The notes beneath the pieces are model-generated. The model made no database searches, had not been told where the DNA came from, and saw only the letters and a program-made list of their open reading frames with translations. 64,000 nt of DNA from Marinobacterium stanieri. GTDB lineage: Bacteria > Pseudomonadota > Gammaproteobacteria > Pseudomonadales > Balneatricaceae. The stretch is taken from the NCBI RefSeq assembly GCF_900155945.1, contig NZ_FTMN01000001.1, forward strand, positions 310,001 to 374,000. Direction: 5' to 3'. Within the stretch, counting starts at the first letter, position 1; each line of letters begins with the position of its first letter. The position numbers were made by a program, and so were the translations under genes. Shown piece by piece: positions 47,751 to 57,992 of the stretch.

Positions 47751-48578
47751 TTAATTTGCCGTTTGCGCCGCTGCGAAAAACTCGGCCAGAGTCTGACCGG
47801 GGTCGTCTGCACGCATGAACGCTTCGCCAATCAGGAAAGCGTTCACATCACGCGCCTGCATGGCGGCCACATCTTCAGGCGACAGGATACCACTTTCCGT
47901 CACCACGATGCGGTCTTGCGGAATCTGCTCCAGCAACTTGAAGGTGTTATCCAGGCTCACTTCAAAGGTGTGCAGATCACGGTTATTAATGCCGATCAGA
48001 CGAGTATTGAGCGGCAGGATACGCTGAAGTTCCGCTTCATTGTGTACTTCAATCAGCACATCCATGCCCAGCTCGTGGGTCAGAGCACTCAGATCCGCGA
48101 GCTGCTGATCATCCAGTGCTGCCACAATCAGAAGAATGCAGTCTGCACCCAGCGCACGGGCCTCATACACCTGGTAGGGGTCGACAATAAAGTCCTTGCG
48201 AATCACCGGCAGTGCACAGGCCGCACGGGCCTGCTGCAGGTATTCATCGCTGCCCTGGAAAAAGTCCACGTCCGTCAGCACCGACAGGCAGCTGGCACCG
48301 CCCTTTTCGTAGGATGGCGCGATGTCTGCCGGCACAAAGGGGTCACGAATCACGCCCTTGGACGGACTGGCTTTCTTAATCTCGGCAATCACCGCCGCAC
48401 GCCCATCCTTCAGGGAGCGCTCAAGACTGGCGACAAAACCGCGCGGATCGGTATCGCCACCCTGCTGGCGGGTAATCTGAGCCTTGAGGTCGTCGAGGGA
48501 TACGCGTGCACTGCGCTCGGCTACCTCTTCATGCTTGCGGGCAATGATTTTTTTCAGAATAGTTGGTGTATCGTTCAT
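47751..48578 (-). CDS. trpC: Indole-3-glycerol phosphate synthase
   Basis: A 275-residue TIM-barrel enzyme that closes the indole ring from Cd[15 protein letters not shown], the catalytic Lys in [13 protein letters not shown], and [14 protein letters not shown] are signatures. It is monofunctional, unlike the TrpC-TrpF fusion of E. coli. Its ATG overlaps the trpD stop by one base (TGATG). Confidence 0.97.
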   Translation of the reverse strand: MNDTPTILKKIIARKHEEVAERSARVSLDDLKAQITRQQGGDTDPRGFVASLERSLKDGRAAVIAEIKKASPSKGVIRDPFVPADIAPSYEKGGASCLSVLTDVDFFQGSDEYLQQARAACALPVIRKDFIVDPYQVYEARALGADCILLIVAALDDQQLADLSALTHELGMDVLIEVHNEAELQRILPLNTRLIGINNRDLHTFEVSLDNTFKLLEQIPQDRIVVTESGILSPEDVAAMQARDVNAFLIGEAFMRADDPGQTLAEFFAAAQTAN

Positions 48579-49618
48579 CAGTGGACCTGCTCAAGCTGCT
48601 GACTGAAAGCAGCCAGCTGTTCCATTTTTTCCAATGCGGCACCGGACTTGATCGCCTCCAGCGCACGCTCAACCCCGGCCTTGTGGCTATCAGTCTGACC
48701 ACTCAGATAGATCGCGGCACCGGCATTCAAGGCCACCATCGCCGCCGCCTTGCGCGCAGCCAGCGAATCGTCATTACCCAGGGCAGCCCGAATCAACGCC
48801 AGGGACTCATCAGATGTTTCCACCGCCAGGCCAATCAAGCTCTGGCTTTCAATGCCCAGTTCTTCGGGTGAAATCTTGTACTCCCGGATCTCGCCATCCT
48901 TGAGCTCACAGACATGGGTCTGAGTCGCCAGGCTGATCTCATCCAGACCGTCATCGGCGTGCACCACCATGATATGTTCACCACCGAGTTGCTGCATGAC
49001 TTCCGCCATCGGGCGGCACAACTTCTGAGTAAAGACACCGATGACTTCGCGCTGGGCACCCGCCGGATTGGTCATTGGCCCCAGAATATTAAACAGGGTA
49101 CGCATACCCAGTGCTCGACGGGCACCAATCGCATGCTTCATGGCGCCGTGGTAACCGGGTGCGAAGATAAAACCAACGCCTACTTCATCGATACAGCGCG
49201 CGACCGAGTCGGCATCCAGATCCAGGTTGATTCCCGCTTTTTCCAGCAGGTCGGCACTGCCGCTCTTGGACGACACGCCGCGGTTGCCGTGTTTGGCAAT
49301 ATGCACGCCGCAGGCCGCCGCCACAAAGGAGCTCGCCGAAGACACATTGAACAGGTTGGCACCATCACCGCCGGTGCCAACAATATCAACCAGTGGCCCG
49401 GCACTCGGGCGCACCGGCGTTGCCAACTCACGCATCACCTGAGCGGCACCCGTGATTTCCTCGATTGATTCACTTTTCATGCGCAGCGCCACCAGAAAGG
49501 CCGTGATCTGCGACTCGGTGCACTGACCGGTCATCACCTGACGCATGACATCAGTCATCTCTTCGCGACTCAGGTCAATATGCTCGACCACACGGGCCAA
49601 TGCTTCCTGAATATTCAT
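48578..49618 (-). CDS. trpD: Anthranilate phosphoribosyltransferase
   Basis: A 346-residue Trp[28 protein letters not shown] carries the PRPP-binding GTGGD loop (in two segments here), [18 protein letters not shown] is the second substrate loop, and GPMTNPA follows. It joins anthranilate to PRPP. It is a separate protein, not fused to a glutaminase. Confidence 0.97.
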   Translation of the reverse strand: MNIQEALARVVEHIDLSREEMTDVMRQVMTGQCTESQITAFLVALRMKSESIEEITGAAQVMRELATPVRPSAGPLVDIVGTGGDGANLFNVSSASSFVAAACGVHIAKHGNRGVSSKSGSADLLEKAGINLDLDADSVARCIDEVGVGFIFAPGYHGAMKHAIGARRALGMRTLFNILGPMTNPAGAQREVIGVFTQKLCRPMAEVMQQLGGEHIMVVHADDGLDEISLATQTHVCELKDGEIREYKISPEELGIESQSLIGLAVETSDESLALIRAALGNDDSLAARKAAAMVALNAGAAIYLSGQTDSHKAGVERALEAIKSGAALEKMEQLAAFSQQLEQVH

Positions 49619-49640
49619 TCTCCATGCCTCCTAAAAGCGG

Positions 49641-50222
49641 TTAGCGCTGCTGCAGAAAGTTTTCCAGCAGATCATGCCCCTGACGGGTCAATACGGATTC
49701 GGGGTGAAATTGAACGCCCTGTACCGGCAAATCACGATGGCGCACCGCCATCACTTCATCCGGCAGTCCTTCGGCAGTCTCGGTCCAGGCGATCTCTTCA
49801 AGGCACTCAGGCAGACTGTCCCGGCGCAGCACCAAAGAGTGATAGCGGGTGACCTCCAACGGCTGGGCAAGTCCGTGGAAAACGCCCTGATTACGATGAA
49901 ACACCTGCGAAGTTTTGCCGTGCATCACCTGCCGCGCCCTGACAACCTCGGCGCCAAAGGCCTGGCCAATGCTCTGATGCCCCAGGCACACGCCCAGAAT
50001 GGGGATCTGACCGGCAAAATGCCGGATGGCTGCCACCGAGATACCCGCCTCCGCCGGCGTACAAGGCCCCGGGGATACAACCAAGTGCTGTGGCGCCAGG
50101 GCCGAGATCTGTTCCAGGGTTATCTCGTTATTGCGATAAACCTGCACCTCGGTACCCAGCTCTTCGAAATAACGCACCAGGTTCCAGGTAAAACTGTCAA
50201 AATTGTCGATCATCAGCAGCAT
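49641..50222 (-). CDS. trpG: Anthranilate synthase glutaminase component
   Basis: A 193-residue class I glutamine amidotransferase. Nucleophile Cys79 is in [11 protein letters not shown], and the His-Glu pair is in [10 protein letters not shown]. It supplies ammonia to TrpE, which is not in this window, so trpGDC is a unit apart from trpE as in Pseudomonas. It could also serve PabB. I take the ATG at 50222 ([11 protein letters not shown]); ATG 50213 is an alternative. No attenuator or Trp-rich leader is visible. Confidence 0.94.
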   Translation of the reverse strand: MLLMIDNFDSFTWNLVRYFEELGTEVQVYRNNEITLEQISALAPQHLVVSPGPCTPAEAGISVAAIRHFAGQIPILGVCLGHQSIGQAFGAEVVRARQVMHGKTSQVFHRNQGVFHGLAQPLEVTRYHSLVLRRDSLPECLEEIAWTETAEGLPDEVMAVRHRDLPVQGVQFHPESVLTRQGHDLLENFLQQR

Positions 50223-50444
50223 AGTTATCGTAACCAACTGATTTAAAAAGCAAGCATGACATGCTGCGTGATTTCTTACCCACTTTCATACCCGCCTTTA
50301 TCCATTCAGGTAGCAGGTAAACTTGGATGACTGAGCACGATAATACAGGATGAGCGTGTAATAGCGAACTGATACATCGCCTGACAATCAACCGAACTGC
50401 ATTTTCTGCTAAAGTGGCGTTTTTGGCTCACCACGCTCGCAAAG

Positions 50445-52994
50445 ATGCCTTCAACCATGACCGCTGGCAACACCCTGCCCATCGATTCGCTGCTTGCCCC
50501 CATTCGCGCCCGGCTTGAACAGCAGGACGAACTCATTCTGGAAGCGCCCCCCGGGGCTGGCAAGACTACCCGTGTTCCCCTGGCGCTAATGGATGCACCC
50601 TGGCTGGGTGAACAGAAAATTCTGCTGCTGGAGCCACGGCGCTTGGCCGCCAAAGCCGCTGCGCAACGACTGGCACAGCAATTGGGCGAGCCCGTTGGCC
50701 AACGGGTGGGCTACCGTATTCGGCTCGAGAAAAAGGTCAGTGCCGCCACCCGCGTTGAGGTCGTCACCGAGGGCATACTGACACGCATGCTGCAGGATGA
50801 CCCCGGACTGGACGGCATCGGCCTGATTATTTTTGACGAGTTCCATGAGCGCAGCCTGGATGCCGATACCGGCCTTGCACTGGCGTTACAGGGGCGTGAG
50901 CTGCTGCGCGAAGGCCCACCGCTCAAGCTGCTGCTGATGTCGGCCACCTTGGATGGCGAGGCCCTTTCGGCGCTGCTCAATGACGCCCCAGTTCTGCGCA
51001 GTGAAGGACGTGCCCACCCGGTTGACGTTGTTTATTCCGCTCCCAGCCGTACTGATACACCGATTGAAGAACGTGTCGTCAGCCGTGTGCTGCAGGCGCT
51101 CGAACGGCACAGCGGCAGTCAGCTTGTATTCCTGCCAGGACAGCGTGAAATTCGCCGCGTACAGGAGCGCCTGCAGGAACGCCTGGGCCACAGCCCTGAC
51201 GTGTTGCTCACCCCACTGTTCGGTGACTTGTCTCTGAGCGACCAGCAGCGCGCAATAGCGGCACCTGAACCGGGGCAACGCAAGGTTGTACTGGCCACGG
51301 CGATTGCCGAAACCAGCCTGACCATTGAGGGTATCGAAGTCGTGATTGATGCCGGATTAAGCCGGCAGGCACGTTTCGATCCCGCCAGTGGCATGACACG
51401 CCTGCTGACCTCTCGCGTCTCTGCTGCCGCCGCAACCCAGCGCGCGGGTCGTGCCGGGCGCCTCGGCCCGGGTACCTGCTACCGGCTCTGGTCCGAAGAC
51501 CAGCACCAGCAACTGCCACCCCAAACACCTGCGGAGATTCTGCATGCCGACCTGGCGCCCCTCGCCCTGCAGCTGCTGCAATGGGGCGTTAATGATCCGG
51601 CAGAGTTATGCTGGCTCGACTCGCCACCGGCCGGTGCCTATCAGCAGGCAGTGGACCTGCTGACGCAACTGGGTGCGGTTGAGTCCAAGGGTCCCGGACA
51701 CCTGTGCCTGACCACCAGGGGACAGCAGATGTGCAGCCTGCCCACGCACCCGCGCCTGGCGCACATGCTGGTTTGCGGAGCCGAACAGGGATATGCCGAT
51801 ATGGCGGCGGACATTGCGGCCTTGTTGACAGAGCGCGATCCGCTCAACACGCCCCAGGCAGATCTGCAGCAACGTCTGGACTGGATGCATCGCAATAGCG
51901 GTGGAGCTGCTGCGCGCCTGCAGCGTCTTGCCCAGCAATTCCGCCGCCTCTGCCCGCAAACCGAACTTTCCAGCCAAGGCCTGACGCCCGAACAGGCTCC
52001 GGGCTTTCTGGTCGCCTGTGCCTACCCTGATCGTATTGCCAACAAACGCGACACGCAGCGCGATCAGCAAGCGGAACAATATCGCCTGAGCCAGGGGCGC
52101 GGCGCCAGCCTCACGTCAGAGGACCGGCTCACCCGTCATGACTGGCTTGCCGTTGCAGCCCTCAGCAGCCATGAGGGCAAGGCAACAGACCGCATTCGCC
52201 TGGCAACCCCGCTGGACCCGGCACTGTTTGCCCAGCATTTAAGCGAACTGACCCATGAGGCCACAGAAGTGGATTGGGACCGACAACAGGATCGACTGGT
52301 TGCGGAGGAACGTCGCTGTGTAGGCCAGCTGATCATTGCACGCCAGCCCATCGAGCAACCAGACCCTCAGTTGACCGCTCAGGCGCTGCTGAAATTAATA
52401 CGACGGGAAGGGGTTCAAACACTGAACTGGGATGATAAGGCACGACTGCTGCAAGCACGGATGATGTTTGTTCGTGGCAACGCCCCTTCTCCCGACGACT
52501 GGCCAGACTGCTCACATGCTGCCCTTGAACAGAACCTGGAGCACTGGCTTCAGCCCTGGCTGGACAACATCAAACGTCGAGAAGACCTGAAACGACTGGA
52601 CCTGCATGCCATTTTGCTGAGCCAGCTGGACTGGGAGCAACAACAAGTCCTGGACCGACTCGCCCCTGAGCGGCTGCAGGTCCCGTCGGGATTACGGCAT
52701 AAGGTTGATTACAGCCAATCCCCGCCCGTGCTTGCGGTTAAACTGCAAGAGATGTTCGGCTGTGGGGATACGCCCACTTTGGGTTATGGTGTCGCGGTCA
52801 GCCTGCACCTGCTCTCACCGGCTCAAAGACCTCTTCAGGTTACCCAGGATCTGGCCGGCTTTTGGCAGGGAAGTTACGCCGAGGTGCGCAAGGAGATGAA
52901 GGGGCGCTATCCCAAGCACCCCTGGCCCGAAGACCCGGCCAACGCCATCGCAACGGCACGCACCAAACGCGCCAGCGGCCATCACTCCTCCTGA
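50445..52994 (+). CDS. hrpB: ATP-dependent RNA helicase HrpB
   Basis: An 849-residue DEAH-box helicase (E. coli 809). Walker A is APPGAGKTTRVPLAL and motif II is IFDEFHERS. Motif III follows (LLMSATLDG), then motif VI AATQRAGRAGRLGPG. The C-terminal HrpB region is recognised by WAEDPANAIATARTKR-like residues near the end (PWPEDPANA). The cellular role of HrpB is poorly known. The last 13 bases overlap a convergent histidine kinase gene. Confidence 0.95.
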   Translation: MPSTMTAGNTLPIDSLLAPIRARLEQQDELILEAPPGAGKTTRVPLALMDAPWLGEQKILLLEPRRLAAKAAAQRLAQQLGEPVGQRVGYRIRLEKKVSAATRVEVVTEGILTRMLQDDPGLDGIGLIIFDEFHERSLDADTGLALALQGRELLREGPPLKLLLMSATLDGEALSALLNDAPVLRSEGRAHPVDVVYSAPSRTDTPIEERVVSRVLQALERHSGSQLVFLPGQREIRRVQERLQERLGHSPDVLLTPLFGDLSLSDQQRAIAAPEPGQRKVVLATAIAETSLTIEGIEVVIDAGLSRQARFDPASGMTRLLTSRVSAAAATQRAGRAGRLGPGTCYRLWSEDQHQQLPPQTPAEILHADLAPLALQLLQWGVNDPAELCWLDSPPAGAYQQAVDLLTQLGAVESKGPGHLCLTTRGQQMCSLPTHPRLAHMLVCGAEQGYADMAADIAALLTERDPLNTPQADLQQRLDWMHRNSGGAAARLQRLAQQFRRLCPQTELSSQGLTPEQAPGFLVACAYPDRIANKRDTQRDQQAEQYRLSQGRGASLTSEDRLTRHDWLAVAALSSHEGKATDRIRLATPLDPALFAQHLSELTHEATEVDWDRQQDRLVAEERRCVGQLIIARQPIEQPDPQLTAQALLKLIRREGVQTLNWDDKARLLQARMMFVRGNAPSPDDWPDCSHAALEQNLEHWLQPWLDNIKRREDLKRLDLHAILLSQLDWEQQQVLDRLAPERLQVPSGLRHKVDYSQSPPVLAVKLQEMFGCGDTPTLGYGVAVSLHLLSPAQRPLQVTQDLAGFWQGSYAEVRKEMKGRYPKHPWPEDPANAIATARTKRASGHHSS

Positions 52995-55090
52995 GGGCCG
53001 CGCGGCAGATCCAGCCAGAAGGTACTGCCGCTGCCTTCTTCTGTATCACAACCGATATCACCCCCCATCAGCTCAATGAGTCGTTTACTGATGGTCAAGC
53101 CAATCCCTGTGCCCTGGATATTACTGGTTTCATAGCCCAGTCGATTAAAGGGCTGGAACAGCTCGGACAGTTTTTCGCTGCCAATCCCTACGCCGTTGTC
53201 CTGCACCTCAATGCGCAGGGTTGTCTCATCCTTGGCAAACCAGCGCACCTGCACCTCCCCGCCGGGATTGTTGTACTTGATCGCATTGGACATCAGGTTA
53301 ATCAGTACCTGACAAAGACGACTGCCGTCAGCAAATACTTCCAGGGCTTCATTCTCGGGCGCAGGGCTGACATGCAGGGCAATCTCCTTGCCACGGGCCT
53401 GAGGCTCACTGATCCTGAGCGCAGAGGACACCACCGAACGCACTTCAACCAGCTCACCCGGAATATGATTGGATTCCGACTGCACCTGAGCCAGCTCCAG
53501 CACATCATTGATCAGCCGCAACAGATGCCCGCCGGAATGCAGAATTTCATCCAGGCACTCCTGATCCTCTTCGCTTAGCTGATCGGACGATTTCAGCAGC
53601 TGAGCAAAGCCGATAATGGAGGTCATCGGTGTCCGCAGCTCATGACTGATACTGGAGAGGAACTGGTTCTTGGCCCGGTTGGCACAGCCCAGGGCCTCAC
53701 CCATCTGCACCACTTCTTCCGCGCTTTGCTGCAACTCAAGCAGGGTAAAGCGCGGCAGCGGCTGCTCATAACGCTCCCGACCAATCTCGGCCATCAGCTG
53801 ATTCAAGCGCTGCAACGGAGTGGAAATGGAACGGCTCATGCTGATCGAGCGGCGCCACATATAGGCGAAGAAGCAAAGGTAAAACACCACCAGTCCGGCA
53901 ATCAGCAGGTAGCCCACTTGCGTGAAGCGCTCGGCCAGCGTGGTCGCCTCACGGTATACCTCGGCTTCATCCACAATGGTCAGCAGCGTCCAGCCAGTGG
54001 CATCAATTTCCTGCCAGGCAACACGCTTGGTGCTACCCTGCAACATGATCGAGCTGCCGCCCGACGGACTGTTCTTGATCGCCTCTGCCAACGCCTGGGT
54101 ATCGTCACGCGTATTGATGTTGAACTGCTCAGGTTTGAAGCTCTCTTCCGTGATCGCCTTTTGATAACTGTGCTCGGTCAGCTCCTTGAGGCCAAAGTCC
54201 TGCTCCCCCTTGCCCGGCAAGGCCATAATGGTGCCGCTGCGATTCAACAGCACCGCATAGCCGCCCCAGGGAATATCCAGCCCCAGGATCTGTTGCACGA
54301 TGGTTTCCACAGTAATATCGATGCCCACGACCCCTTCCAGGAAATCGCCCCGATACACAGGTGCCGCCGCTGACATCATCCAGCCCTGCCCTGCCGGATC
54401 GACGTACACCTCGGTCCAGACAACACCACGATCAGGGTTATGCTCCGCATCGGCATCGTAATAGAAGTTGTACTGCGGGATATCCATTTCAGGCGGGTAT
54501 TGCTCCTGGGTTTGAAACCAGGGGTAAATACGGTTGTAGGAGTCCCAGCTGTTAAAATAGATGGCATTAACCAGGGGGTTGGCGTTCATGATGCTGAGCA
54601 TCAACGGGTCTGAGGCTTCAAGCTGTACCACTTTGCCCAGATCCTGCTGCTCGGGCGGCGTAAAGCCGGAATAGAACGAAGCTGCATCTCCGTTATCCGC
54701 TTTGCTGAACAACACCCCTTGTTCCGTACGCCCATACTCCGGCGGCAGGCTGTCAACTTGCGGGTAAGGCTGATTCAGCAAGCGCTGCACGTCATCACGA
54801 TAAACCTGCGTCAGCCCCTGGATCTCCTGCAGCTGACGGTCAATCACATCGACTTCCAATCGGGCGGTGTTCGCCAGCTGCTCGTCAGCCTGTCCACGCA
54901 ACACGCTGATATTGGAGTCACGAATATAGGCATTGGAAAACAGGTAGATCGCAATCAACCCGGTCTCAACCAACAGCAGAGGAATCAAGGCACTGCGTAG
55001 CAGGTTAAGCCACATCCAGCGCTGGGTGCTGAGCTTTTTGGTGGAGGCTTTAGCGGAGGGGGCCGAAGGGGTGGGCGCGTTCATGGGCAT
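52982..55090 (-). CDS. Sensor histidine kinase with a periplasmic double-CACHE domain
   Basis: A 702-residue sensor kinase. Membrane segment 1 (about 31-53), a large periplasmic dCACHE domain (60-385, with FLEGVVGIDITVETI), and segment 2 (391-412) precede a cytoplasmic linker. The HisKA box SSISHELRTPMT has the phosphorylated His483. The ATPase boxes are NLMSNAIKYN, DNGVGIG and GTGIGLTIS. There is no receiver domain and no response regulator gene nearby, so it is an orphan kinase. AGGAG precedes the first ATG. It lies 18 bases after a monooxygenase gene and is probably cotranscribed with it. Confidence 0.94.
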   Translation of the reverse strand: MPMNAPTPSAPSAKASTKKLSTQRWMWLNLLRSALIPLLLVETGLIAIYLFSNAYIRDSNISVLRGQADEQLANTARLEVDVIDRQLQEIQGLTQVYRDDVQRLLNQPYPQVDSLPPEYGRTEQGVLFSKADNGDAASFYSGFTPPEQQDLGKVVQLEASDPLMLSIMNANPLVNAIYFNSWDSYNRIYPWFQTQEQYPPEMDIPQYNFYYDADAEHNPDRGVVWTEVYVDPAGQGWMMSAAAPVYRGDFLEGVVGIDITVETIVQQILGLDIPWGGYAVLLNRSGTIMALPGKGEQDFGLKELTEHSYQKAITEESFKPEQFNINTRDDTQALAEAIKNSPSGGSSIMLQGSTKRVAWQEIDATGWTLLTIVDEAEVYREATTLAERFTQVGYLLIAGLVVFYLCFFAYMWRRSISMSRSISTPLQRLNQLMAEIGRERYEQPLPRFTLLELQQSAEEVVQMGEALGCANRAKNQFLSSISHELRTPMTSIIGFAQLLKSSDQLSEEDQECLDEILHSGGHLLRLINDVLELAQVQSESNHIPGELVEVRSVVSSALRISEPQARGKEIALHVSPAPENEALEVFADGSRLCQVLINLMSNAIKYNNPGGEVQVRWFAKDETTLRIEVQDNGVGIGSEKLSELFQPFNRLGYETSNIQGTGIGLTISKRLIELMGGDIGCDTEEGSGSTFWLDLPRGPQEE

Positions 55091-55108
55091 AGCTCTCCTG
55101 CCATGGAA

Positions 55109-55423
55109 TCAGTTGTGACTGCCAGCCTGTATTTCCACTTCATGCATCTCCAGACCGCCGCCGGAGCCAAAAGCCTCCTTGGGCAACGTCTGCTCACGGT
55201 GAGCCAGTTTGAAATCCTCGGACTCAACCCAGGCTTCAAAGGCTGCCTTGTCTTGCCAATGGGTCATGACAACCCAGGGAGCGCCCTCTCGCGCTGGCCG
55301 CAATACCTGCAAATTGACAAATCCGGGCTGCTTTTCCACCTGCCCCGCTCGCTGACGAAAGCGTTCAGCAAAGGCTTCTTCAAAGCCGGCATTGACCATA
55401 ATTCGATTTGAAACAACGAACAT
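55109..55423 (-). CDS. ABM/IsdG-like monooxygenase, candidate heme-degrading enzyme
   Basis: A 104-residue ferredoxin-like-fold protein of the antibiotic biosynthesis monooxygenase group. Asn6, Trp65 and His75 stand at nearly the spacing of the catalytic Asn-Trp-His triad of IsdG/IsdI heme monooxygenases. WVVMTHWQDKAAFEAW and ESEDFKLAH resemble HmoA-type proteins. It may open heme to free iron, but other ABM proteins act on small organic substrates. AGGAG lies eight bases before the ATG at 55423. The histidine kinase follows by 18 bases. Confidence 0.83.
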   Translation of the reverse strand: MFVVSNRIMVNAGFEEAFAERFRQRAGQVEKQPGFVNLQVLRPAREGAPWVVMTHWQDKAAFEAWVESEDFKLAHREQTLPKEAFGSGGGLEMHEVEIQAGSHN

Positions 55424-55484
55424 CCAGCACTCCTGTCGCAGAAAGTACACTGAAGTTCTAGATTAGACTGCTGGCGGGGAGAAG

Positions 55485-55516
55485 AAAAGGGCAACCCGCC
55501 AGCGGGGTTGCCCTTG
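55485..55516 (-). terminator. Intrinsic terminator of the membrane cold-shock gene
   Basis: On the minus strand GGGCAACCC and GGGTTGCCC form a nine-bp stem with a seven-base loop, followed by TTTTC. It lies just after the stop at 55521. Confidence 0.85.
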
Positions 55517-55520
55517 GGGA

Positions 55521-55964
55521 TTAACTATTGACGACGGACACGTCTTCAGCCTGCAGGCCTTTTTCACTTTCACGTACATTGAAGCGCACTTTTTGCCCTT
55601 CATTCAGCGAGCGATGACCACGGCCGCGAATGTTACGGAAGTGGACAAACACATCGTCCCCGTTATCACGGGTAATAAAGCCGAAGCCCTTGGAAACATT
55701 GAACCATTTCACAACACCCAGCTCACGGCTGTCATTGGCATCATTATCAGCCTCGGCATCTTGACGTGCAGAAGGCGCAGAAGACGCAGCTGAGGGTTGC
55801 CAGGCTGCAGCCAGGGTCACCACGAACACGACAATGGCGATGGTTGCCAGAACCGCCGGTGAAAAGCTGATATCAATGGAAGCAACGCGTTGCAGCAGGA
55901 AGGGAATAATAAAGGCAGCCAGAACACTGGCCAGGATACTTTTGATTAACTGATTACCGCTCAT
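55521..55964 (-). CDS. Membrane-anchored cold-shock domain protein
   Basis: A 147-residue protein with an unusual layout. Two membrane helices (about 8-25 and 36-54) and an acidic linker (60-80) precede a full C-terminal cold-shock domain (82-147). The CSD has RNP1 KGFGFI and RNP2 VFVHF, and begins [13 protein letters not shown]. The fold binds single-stranded RNA or DNA; tethering would place it under the inner membrane. AGAGA precedes the ATG. A promoter with an overlapping palindrome lies upstream. Confidence 0.92.
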   Translation of the reverse strand: MSGNQLIKSILASVLAAFIIPFLLQRVASIDISFSPAVLATIAIVVFVVTLAAAWQPSAASSAPSARQDAEADNDANDSRELGVVKWFNVSKGFGFITRDNGDDVFVHFRNIRGRGHRSLNEGQKVRFNVRESEKGLQAEDVSVVNS

Positions 55965-56042
55965 CGATTTTCTCTATTGTTGAACATCATTATGGAGACA
56001 GGCGTGCGCCCTGTAAGATGAATAACGCACTTTCCGACCGAT

Positions 56043-56059
56043 CAGATATACTGTATCTG
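56043..56059. promoter_or_regulatory. Palindrome over the -10 of the cold-shock gene
   Basis: CAGATATACTGTATCTG is a 6-5-6 inverted repeat that covers the predicted -10 box, a position expected for a repressor operator. No regulator is identified. Confidence 0.5.
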
Positions 56060-56073
56060 TCATTTTTTTTCAA
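56045..56073 (-). promoter_or_regulatory. Predicted promoter of the cold-shock gene
   Basis: On the minus strand TTGAAA (56073-56068) is followed after 17 bases by TATATC (56050-56045). The leader to the ATG is about 75 bases. Confidence 0.5.
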
Positions 56074-56168
56074 CGGCTTAGCGTGCCTGGCATAACAAGT
56101 TGCCACATGCAGGCCCAGCTGGCCGCACACAAGCATGCAGGCCAGGACCACCGATCAAGGAGTTCATT

Positions 56169-56375
56169 ATGTCCAACCCCGAAAATCTGGCGGAGCTGGA
56201 ATCCCGCATCGCGTTTCAGGAAGATGCGATCGACAAACTCAGCGAACAGGTCGCACGGCAGGAAATGGATATCGAGCGCCTGATCCGTATGGTCAAGTTT
56301 CTGAATAACCAGATGAAGGAACTGGGCGGCGCAGACACCGCTCCCGAGGCGGATGCGCCACCACCGCATTACTGA
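56169..56375 (+). CDS. slyX: SlyX family protein
   Basis: A 68-residue protein (E. coli 72). It is a short coiled coil: ELESRIAFQEDAIDKLSEQV and ERLIRMVKFLNNQMKEL are the family motifs, with a Pro-rich end. Function is unknown. CAAGGAG precedes the ATG at 56169; open frame upstream is not similar to SlyX. It converges on rsmJ with only 13 bases between stops. Confidence 0.93.
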   Translation: MSNPENLAELESRIAFQEDAIDKLSEQVARQEMDIERLIRMVKFLNNQMKELGGADTAPEADAPPPHY

Positions 56376-56388
56376 TCAGCAACCTGAT

Positions 56389-57171
56389 TCAGCCGTTCGG
56401 CAACGCTCTGAAAGTGTAGATGTCGTAACGGCTCGATTTGCCGATCACCTGATGATTGGGCGCGGGCCCGTCAATGGCCGGCGCCTTGCGCGGACGTTTT
56501 ACCACCACCCGGCACGGCTCAACAGCCAGTGCCGCCTGCAGTAGGCTGGCATCATCCGCATCCTCCCCCACCAGGGTTCTGAACGCGAGCATCTCCTTTT
56601 TCACCTGCGCCTTCTTGTCAGTATGGGGGTACATGGGGTCCAGGTAGATGACATCCGGTACCGGCGCCAAGGTTGCCAGCAGCTCTGATGCGTCGCCATG
56701 CAACAACTCCATACCAGCCAGAATCTCATCCAGCTCACCACAGGCATGCGCCTCTTCCAGCCCGTTTTCAAGCAGGGCATGGACGACTGGTGAGCGTTCA
56801 ATCATCTGTACCCGACAGCCGAGCGTTGCCAACACAAATGCATCTCGCCCCAGGCCCGCGGTTGCATCCAGTACGCGGGGCCGAATGCCCTTGCGGATTC
56901 CACAGGCCTTGGCAATCAACTGGCCAGTGCCGCCACCGAACTGGCGACGGTGTGCAACCGCACCGGTGACAAAGTCGGCCCGAATGGGGCCTGGCCGCTT
57001 GCGTCCAGTGACACAGAGGCTCAAACGGCCATCACAGACATACAGAATTTGCGCCCAGGGCTCAGCCTGATCCAAATCCGGCTGCGCAACCAATGACAAT
57101 GCCAGACGCTGCGCCAACTGCTCGGCACGCTCTCGATCTTCATCCTGACACCAGCCGACAGCCAGACTCAC
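56389..57171 (-). CDS. rsmJ: 16S rRNA (guanine(1516)-N2)-methyltransferase RsmJ
   Basis: A 260-residue methyltransferase (E. coli 250). [16 protein letters not shown] is SAM motif I, and [10 protein letters not shown] is the catalytic DPxY motif of an amino-methyltransferase. [22 protein letters not shown] is a family signature. It methylates G1516 of 16S rRNA. The start is a GTG overlapping the uppP stop (GTGA). Confidence 0.95.
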   Translation of the reverse strand: MSLAVGWCQDEDRERAEQLAQRLALSLVAQPDLDQAEPWAQILYVCDGRLSLCVTGRKRPGPIRADFVTGAVAHRRQFGGGTGQLIAKACGIRKGIRPRVLDATAGLGRDAFVLATLGCRVQMIERSPVVHALLENGLEEAHACGELDEILAGMELLHGDASELLATLAPVPDVIYLDPMYPHTDKKAQVKKEMLAFRTLVGEDADDASLLQAALAVEPCRVVVKRPRKAPAIDGPAPNHQVIGKSSRYDIYTFRALPNG

Positions 57172-57992
57172 GCCGTACCTCCCGGCACCAGAAAGTAGAC
57201 AGCCAGCAGGACCAGACCAAGCAGAAGGCGGTAGATGACAAAGGGCCGCATGCCGATACGGTCAAGCCATTTCAGGAACAGGTGTATACAGGCCAGGGCA
57301 CTGAGCCCGGCCACCAGCGTGCCAATAGCGATGGGCAACCACTGGGCAGCGGTACCTGATTGCAGCAACTCCTGCCCCTTGAGCATCCCCGCCCCCAGAA
57401 TCACAGGAATGGACAGCAGGAATGAAAAGCGCGCGGCACTCTGGCGGTCATACCCCAGCATCAGGGCAGCGGTGATAGTAATACCGGATCGGGAGGTCCC
57501 CGGAATCAGTGCAACGGCCTGCGCCAGACCAATCAATACCGCATCTTTTACGCCAATATTGCTCATTGCGTGGCGCTCCGTGCGACGCGCATCTGCCCAG
57601 CCCAACAAGACCCCGAAAATCAACGTAGTGCCGGCGATAACCAGAATCGAACGCCCGTAATGACTGATCGCATCATTGAGCAGAAAACCGGCCACCACTG
57701 CCGGTATCGTTGCCAAGGCAACCAGCCATGCCAGTCGGCTTTCGGAGGAATGACGCCCAGCCAGGGACGCCAGCCAAGCCAGAATCAAGTCACGCACATC
57801 GCGACGGAAGTAAATCATTACGGCCGCAAGAGTGCCAACATGGACCCCGACATCAAAGGCCAGGCCCTGGTCCTGCCAGCCCAGTAGCTGGGACGGCAAA
57901 ATCAGATGCGCAGAACTGGAAATGGGCAAAAACTCTGTCAGCCCCTGAACCAGCGCCAACAGGATGGTGTGTAACCACTCACTTGGACTCAC
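57168..57992 (-). CDS. uppP: Undecaprenyl-diphosphate phosphatase UppP
   Basis: A 274-residue membrane protein with about eight segments (BacA). Catalytic motifs are [13 protein letters not shown] and IPGTSRSG. It dephosphorylates undecaprenyl diphosphate to recycle the lipid carrier for peptidoglycan and O-antigen, and overexpression gives bacitracin resistance. The start is a GTG in the GTGA overlap with tsaB. An unusual place, since E. coli uppP is monocistronic. Confidence 0.96.
   Translation of the reverse strand: MSPSEWLHTILLALVQGLTEFLPISSSAHLILPSQLLGWQDQGLAFDVGVHVGTLAAVMIYFRRDVRDLILAWLASLAGRHSSESRLAWLVALATIPAVVAGFLLNDAISHYGRSILVIAGTTLIFGVLLGWADARRTERHAMSNIGVKDAVLIGLAQAVALIPGTSRSGITITAALMLGYDRQSAARFSFLLSIPVILGAGMLKGQELLQSGTAAQWLPIAIGTLVAGLSALACIHLFLKWLDRIGMRPFVIYRLLLGLVLLAVYFLVPGGTA

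Noticed and set aside
50223-50444. Tryptophan attenuator before trpG
   Set aside because: No short Trp-rich reading frame or competing hairpins are visible; the gap is the divergent region with hrpB.
56043-56065. LexA box near CTGTATCTG
   Set aside because: There is no ACAG at the required distance, so it does not fit CTGT-N8-ACAG.
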